NCBI RefSeq assembly: GCF_921293095.1
Contig: NC_060259.1
Location: forward strand, 23,443,812-23,507,811
Direction: 5' to 3'
DNA from: Ischnura elegans
Lineage: Eukaryota > Arthropoda > Insecta > Odonata > Coenagrionidae
Length of the DNA stretch: 64,000 nt
The position numbers and the translations under genes are program-made. How positions within the stretch are numbered: position 1 is the first letter of the stretch; each line of letters opens with the position of its first letter. A model generated the notes under the pieces. It saw only the letters and a program-made list of their open reading frames with translations. It searched no databases and was not told the DNA's origin. Positions 62,587 through 64,000 of this stretch are shown here, piece by piece.

Positions 62587-63348
62587 CCCTTTCACTGCTG
62601 TGGACGTACCTAGTACGTCCGCATGGCAGACTGCTGTGGACGTACTTTTTCTTCCTACCTGCCATGCGGTCAGCACTTTCGCTGAAGAACTTCGAAGGGT
62701 CGCTAATCCACGACCCTATCCTCGACCAGCTCACCCACGCAGGACTGTCTCCTCGACCCTACGAGCAGGCAGCCTACCTCCTGAAAAGTGACCGCTCTGA
62801 CTGCAATTTGAAAATCAATCACTCAATACGATCATCAAAAACTTATTGTTTTCATCGCACTCCTGCCAATCATGCAATCAAGTACGTCTTTGAACCGTGT
62901 TTCTGCGATGAAAAAAAAACGGTTTTGTTAACTTTGCTAAAATGGCCATTTTTCCGGTTGTCCGCAGCCACGTTTCTAGAAAGTTAACAAAATCGTTATT
63001 TTTCATCGTAGAAACACGGTTCAAAGACATACTTGACTGCATGATTGGCAGGAGTGCGATGAAAACAATAAGTTTTTGATGATCGTATTGAGTGATTGAT
63101 TTCCAAATTGCAGTCAGAGTGGTCCCTTTTCGGGAGGTAGGCCGTCCCTTCGACCCCCGCTGGTAGGGTCGAAGAGACGGTCCTGCGTGGGTGAGATCGT
63201 CAAGGATAGGGCCGCGGATTAGCGACCCTTCGGAGGGTGTACCACACCCATCCTGGAAGTACCTGCTCCATGGGCCCACGAAACGCATTTTAACATTTTC
63301 GCCGCATGTGAAGAGTAGGTTTTCGGAGATTGAACAGCAGTGAAAGGG
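62587..63348. mobile_element. TTAA-flanked palindromic (foldback) element, 762 bp, piggyBac-like
   Basis: The ends CCCTTTCACTGCTGT and, inverted, CCCTTTCACTGCTGT are identical for 15 bases and flanked by TTAA at 62583-62586 and 63349-63352, the target used by piggyBac-type transposases. Nearly the whole element is an inverted repeat: the left arm (to about 62940) and right arm (from about 62976) share AATCACTCAATACGATCATC, CAAAAACTTATTGTTTTCAT, CGCACTCCTGCCAATCATGC and GAAACACGGTTCAAAGAC-type blocks. It lies about 180 bases upstream of the first TrxR exon in the window, within its intron. No transposase. Confidence 0.88.
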
Positions 63349-63352
63349 TTAA

Positions 63353-63863
63353 AAACATGGGCAAATATGAGGTGGAAATTTTTGAGTAAAGCAAAATCTA
63401 TTTCTACCCCTTTCACGATAAATGGGAGAAAGGATATGCCAATTTACCCTAGTATTGACAACCCAATTATCTAAAAAATAGATAGGAAATCAGTACCTTC
63501 TCATGAAATATATCTTCAATTAAAATATATTCCCTCAATATATTCTAATAGAAAATACACCATTACCACCCCAGATTTCTGAATTTATCCATACATTACA
63601 TGGTAAAATATGGTTTGCACACACTATGGGGAAATGGACAAATATGTCCTGAGTGACCTGGAGTATGGGACATCTTCCAGAAATTTAAGCAAAAGGAATT
63701 CCAAAGGATACTGATGGAATATGAGGGGGTGCATTACTGACTGAGTGGAGTCATTGCTTCCAAAGATAGCAAGGGAAGCAAGCTGATCTTGATGCTGCAT
63801 TTGCAGAACTCAGAGAAAAATTCCATTGCACTACATGGTGTTAAATACCTGGAGCACATGGTA
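63353..63863. other. AT-rich intronic sequence
   Basis: No feature is recognised. By position it is probably within an upstream TrxR intron. Confidence 0.35.
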
Positions 63864-64000
63864 CAGTGGAACCTCAATCTATCGTTTTTCAGAAGGGTGG
63901 ACGAAAAAAACAATGAATGCGGGAAAACAATCAATGCAGGAATGTTTGGCTAGGTTGCTTATGTCACACGCAGGTTTTCGGGGAGTAATTGTGATATTCA
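63864..64000. mobile_element. pogo/Tigger-type transposon end, cut by the window edge
   Basis: TA followed by CAGTGGAACCTCAATCTATC resembles pogo-family terminal repeats. The following block (CAATGCAGGAATGTTTGGCT, then GTAATTGTGAT) resembles 31262-31345 inside the TAGAGATG-ended element. The other end lies outside the window. Confidence 0.5.

Overview
The window is nuclear DNA from a eukaryote, most likely an arthropod. It is AT-rich, shows no bacterial operon structure, has widely spaced spliced exons with GT-AG borders, and is dominated by non-LTR retrotransposons (RTE and Jockey/CR1 types), one Gypsy LTR element and many short DNA-transposon derivatives (hAT, pogo, piggyBac-like, Harbinger-like). 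I cannot name the species. No intact autonomous transposable element is present; every reverse transcriptase is truncated, frameshifted or carries stops.

Host genes. (1) The 3' half of a thioredoxin reductase (TrxR) gene lies on the minus strand at 57027-62402 in five recognisable exons; upstream exons fall beyond the right edge and the last exon was not found. (2) A further TrxR-type exon lies on the minus strand at 6548-6690. It encodes an earlier part of the protein, yet sits downstream of the 57-62 kb exons, so it belongs to a second tandem TrxR copy or marks a rearrangement or misassembly. (3) A four-exon plus-strand gene model of unknown family runs from about 42.45 kb to 51.63 kb (156 codons, phases consistent). 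(4) A duplicated coding-like segment lies at 28.6 and 29.7 kb, and an isolated exon candidate at 30.8 kb.

Layout. 1-5.2 kb: Harbinger-like element with 45-bp perfect inverted ends made of GAGCGGC units, containing a nested RTE-type LINE (LINE A), a MITE inside that LINE, and a LINE 3' tail. 5.4-6.4 kb: dispersed 664-bp repeat and a MITE, then the TrxR exon. 7.7-9.3 kb: RTE LINE B copy. 9.3-17.3 kb: gene-poor, with second and third copies of a ~1 kb repeat (repeat X), LINE C and LINE A fragments. 18-19 kb: LINE C. 20-21.6 kb: inverted arrays of a 140-bp unit carrying DR1 nuclear-receptor-type sites. 22.2-23.8 kb: LINE B copy inside a GC-rich DNA-transposon derivative. 24-25.1 kb: two-unit tandem repeat with a tRNA-like piece. 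27-32 kb: second 664-bp repeat, three hAT-type elements with 8-bp target duplications, and a Jockey-type LINE D fragment between near-identical direct repeats. 33.3-38.4 kb: LINE D split exactly at its YADD catalytic motif by a rearranged Gypsy element. 38.8-47.9 kb: five more hAT-type MITEs with 8-bp target duplications, one nested in another MITE, overlapping the four-exon gene. 51.9-54.8 kb: pogo-type elements. 57-62.4 kb: TrxR. 62.6-63.35 kb: a 762-bp TTAA-flanked palindrome.

The strongest results are the target-site duplications, which were read base by base and give a partial insertion history, the TrxR exon order problem, and the DR1-bearing inverted array. I found no sign of a defence system, CRISPR array or other prokaryotic system.
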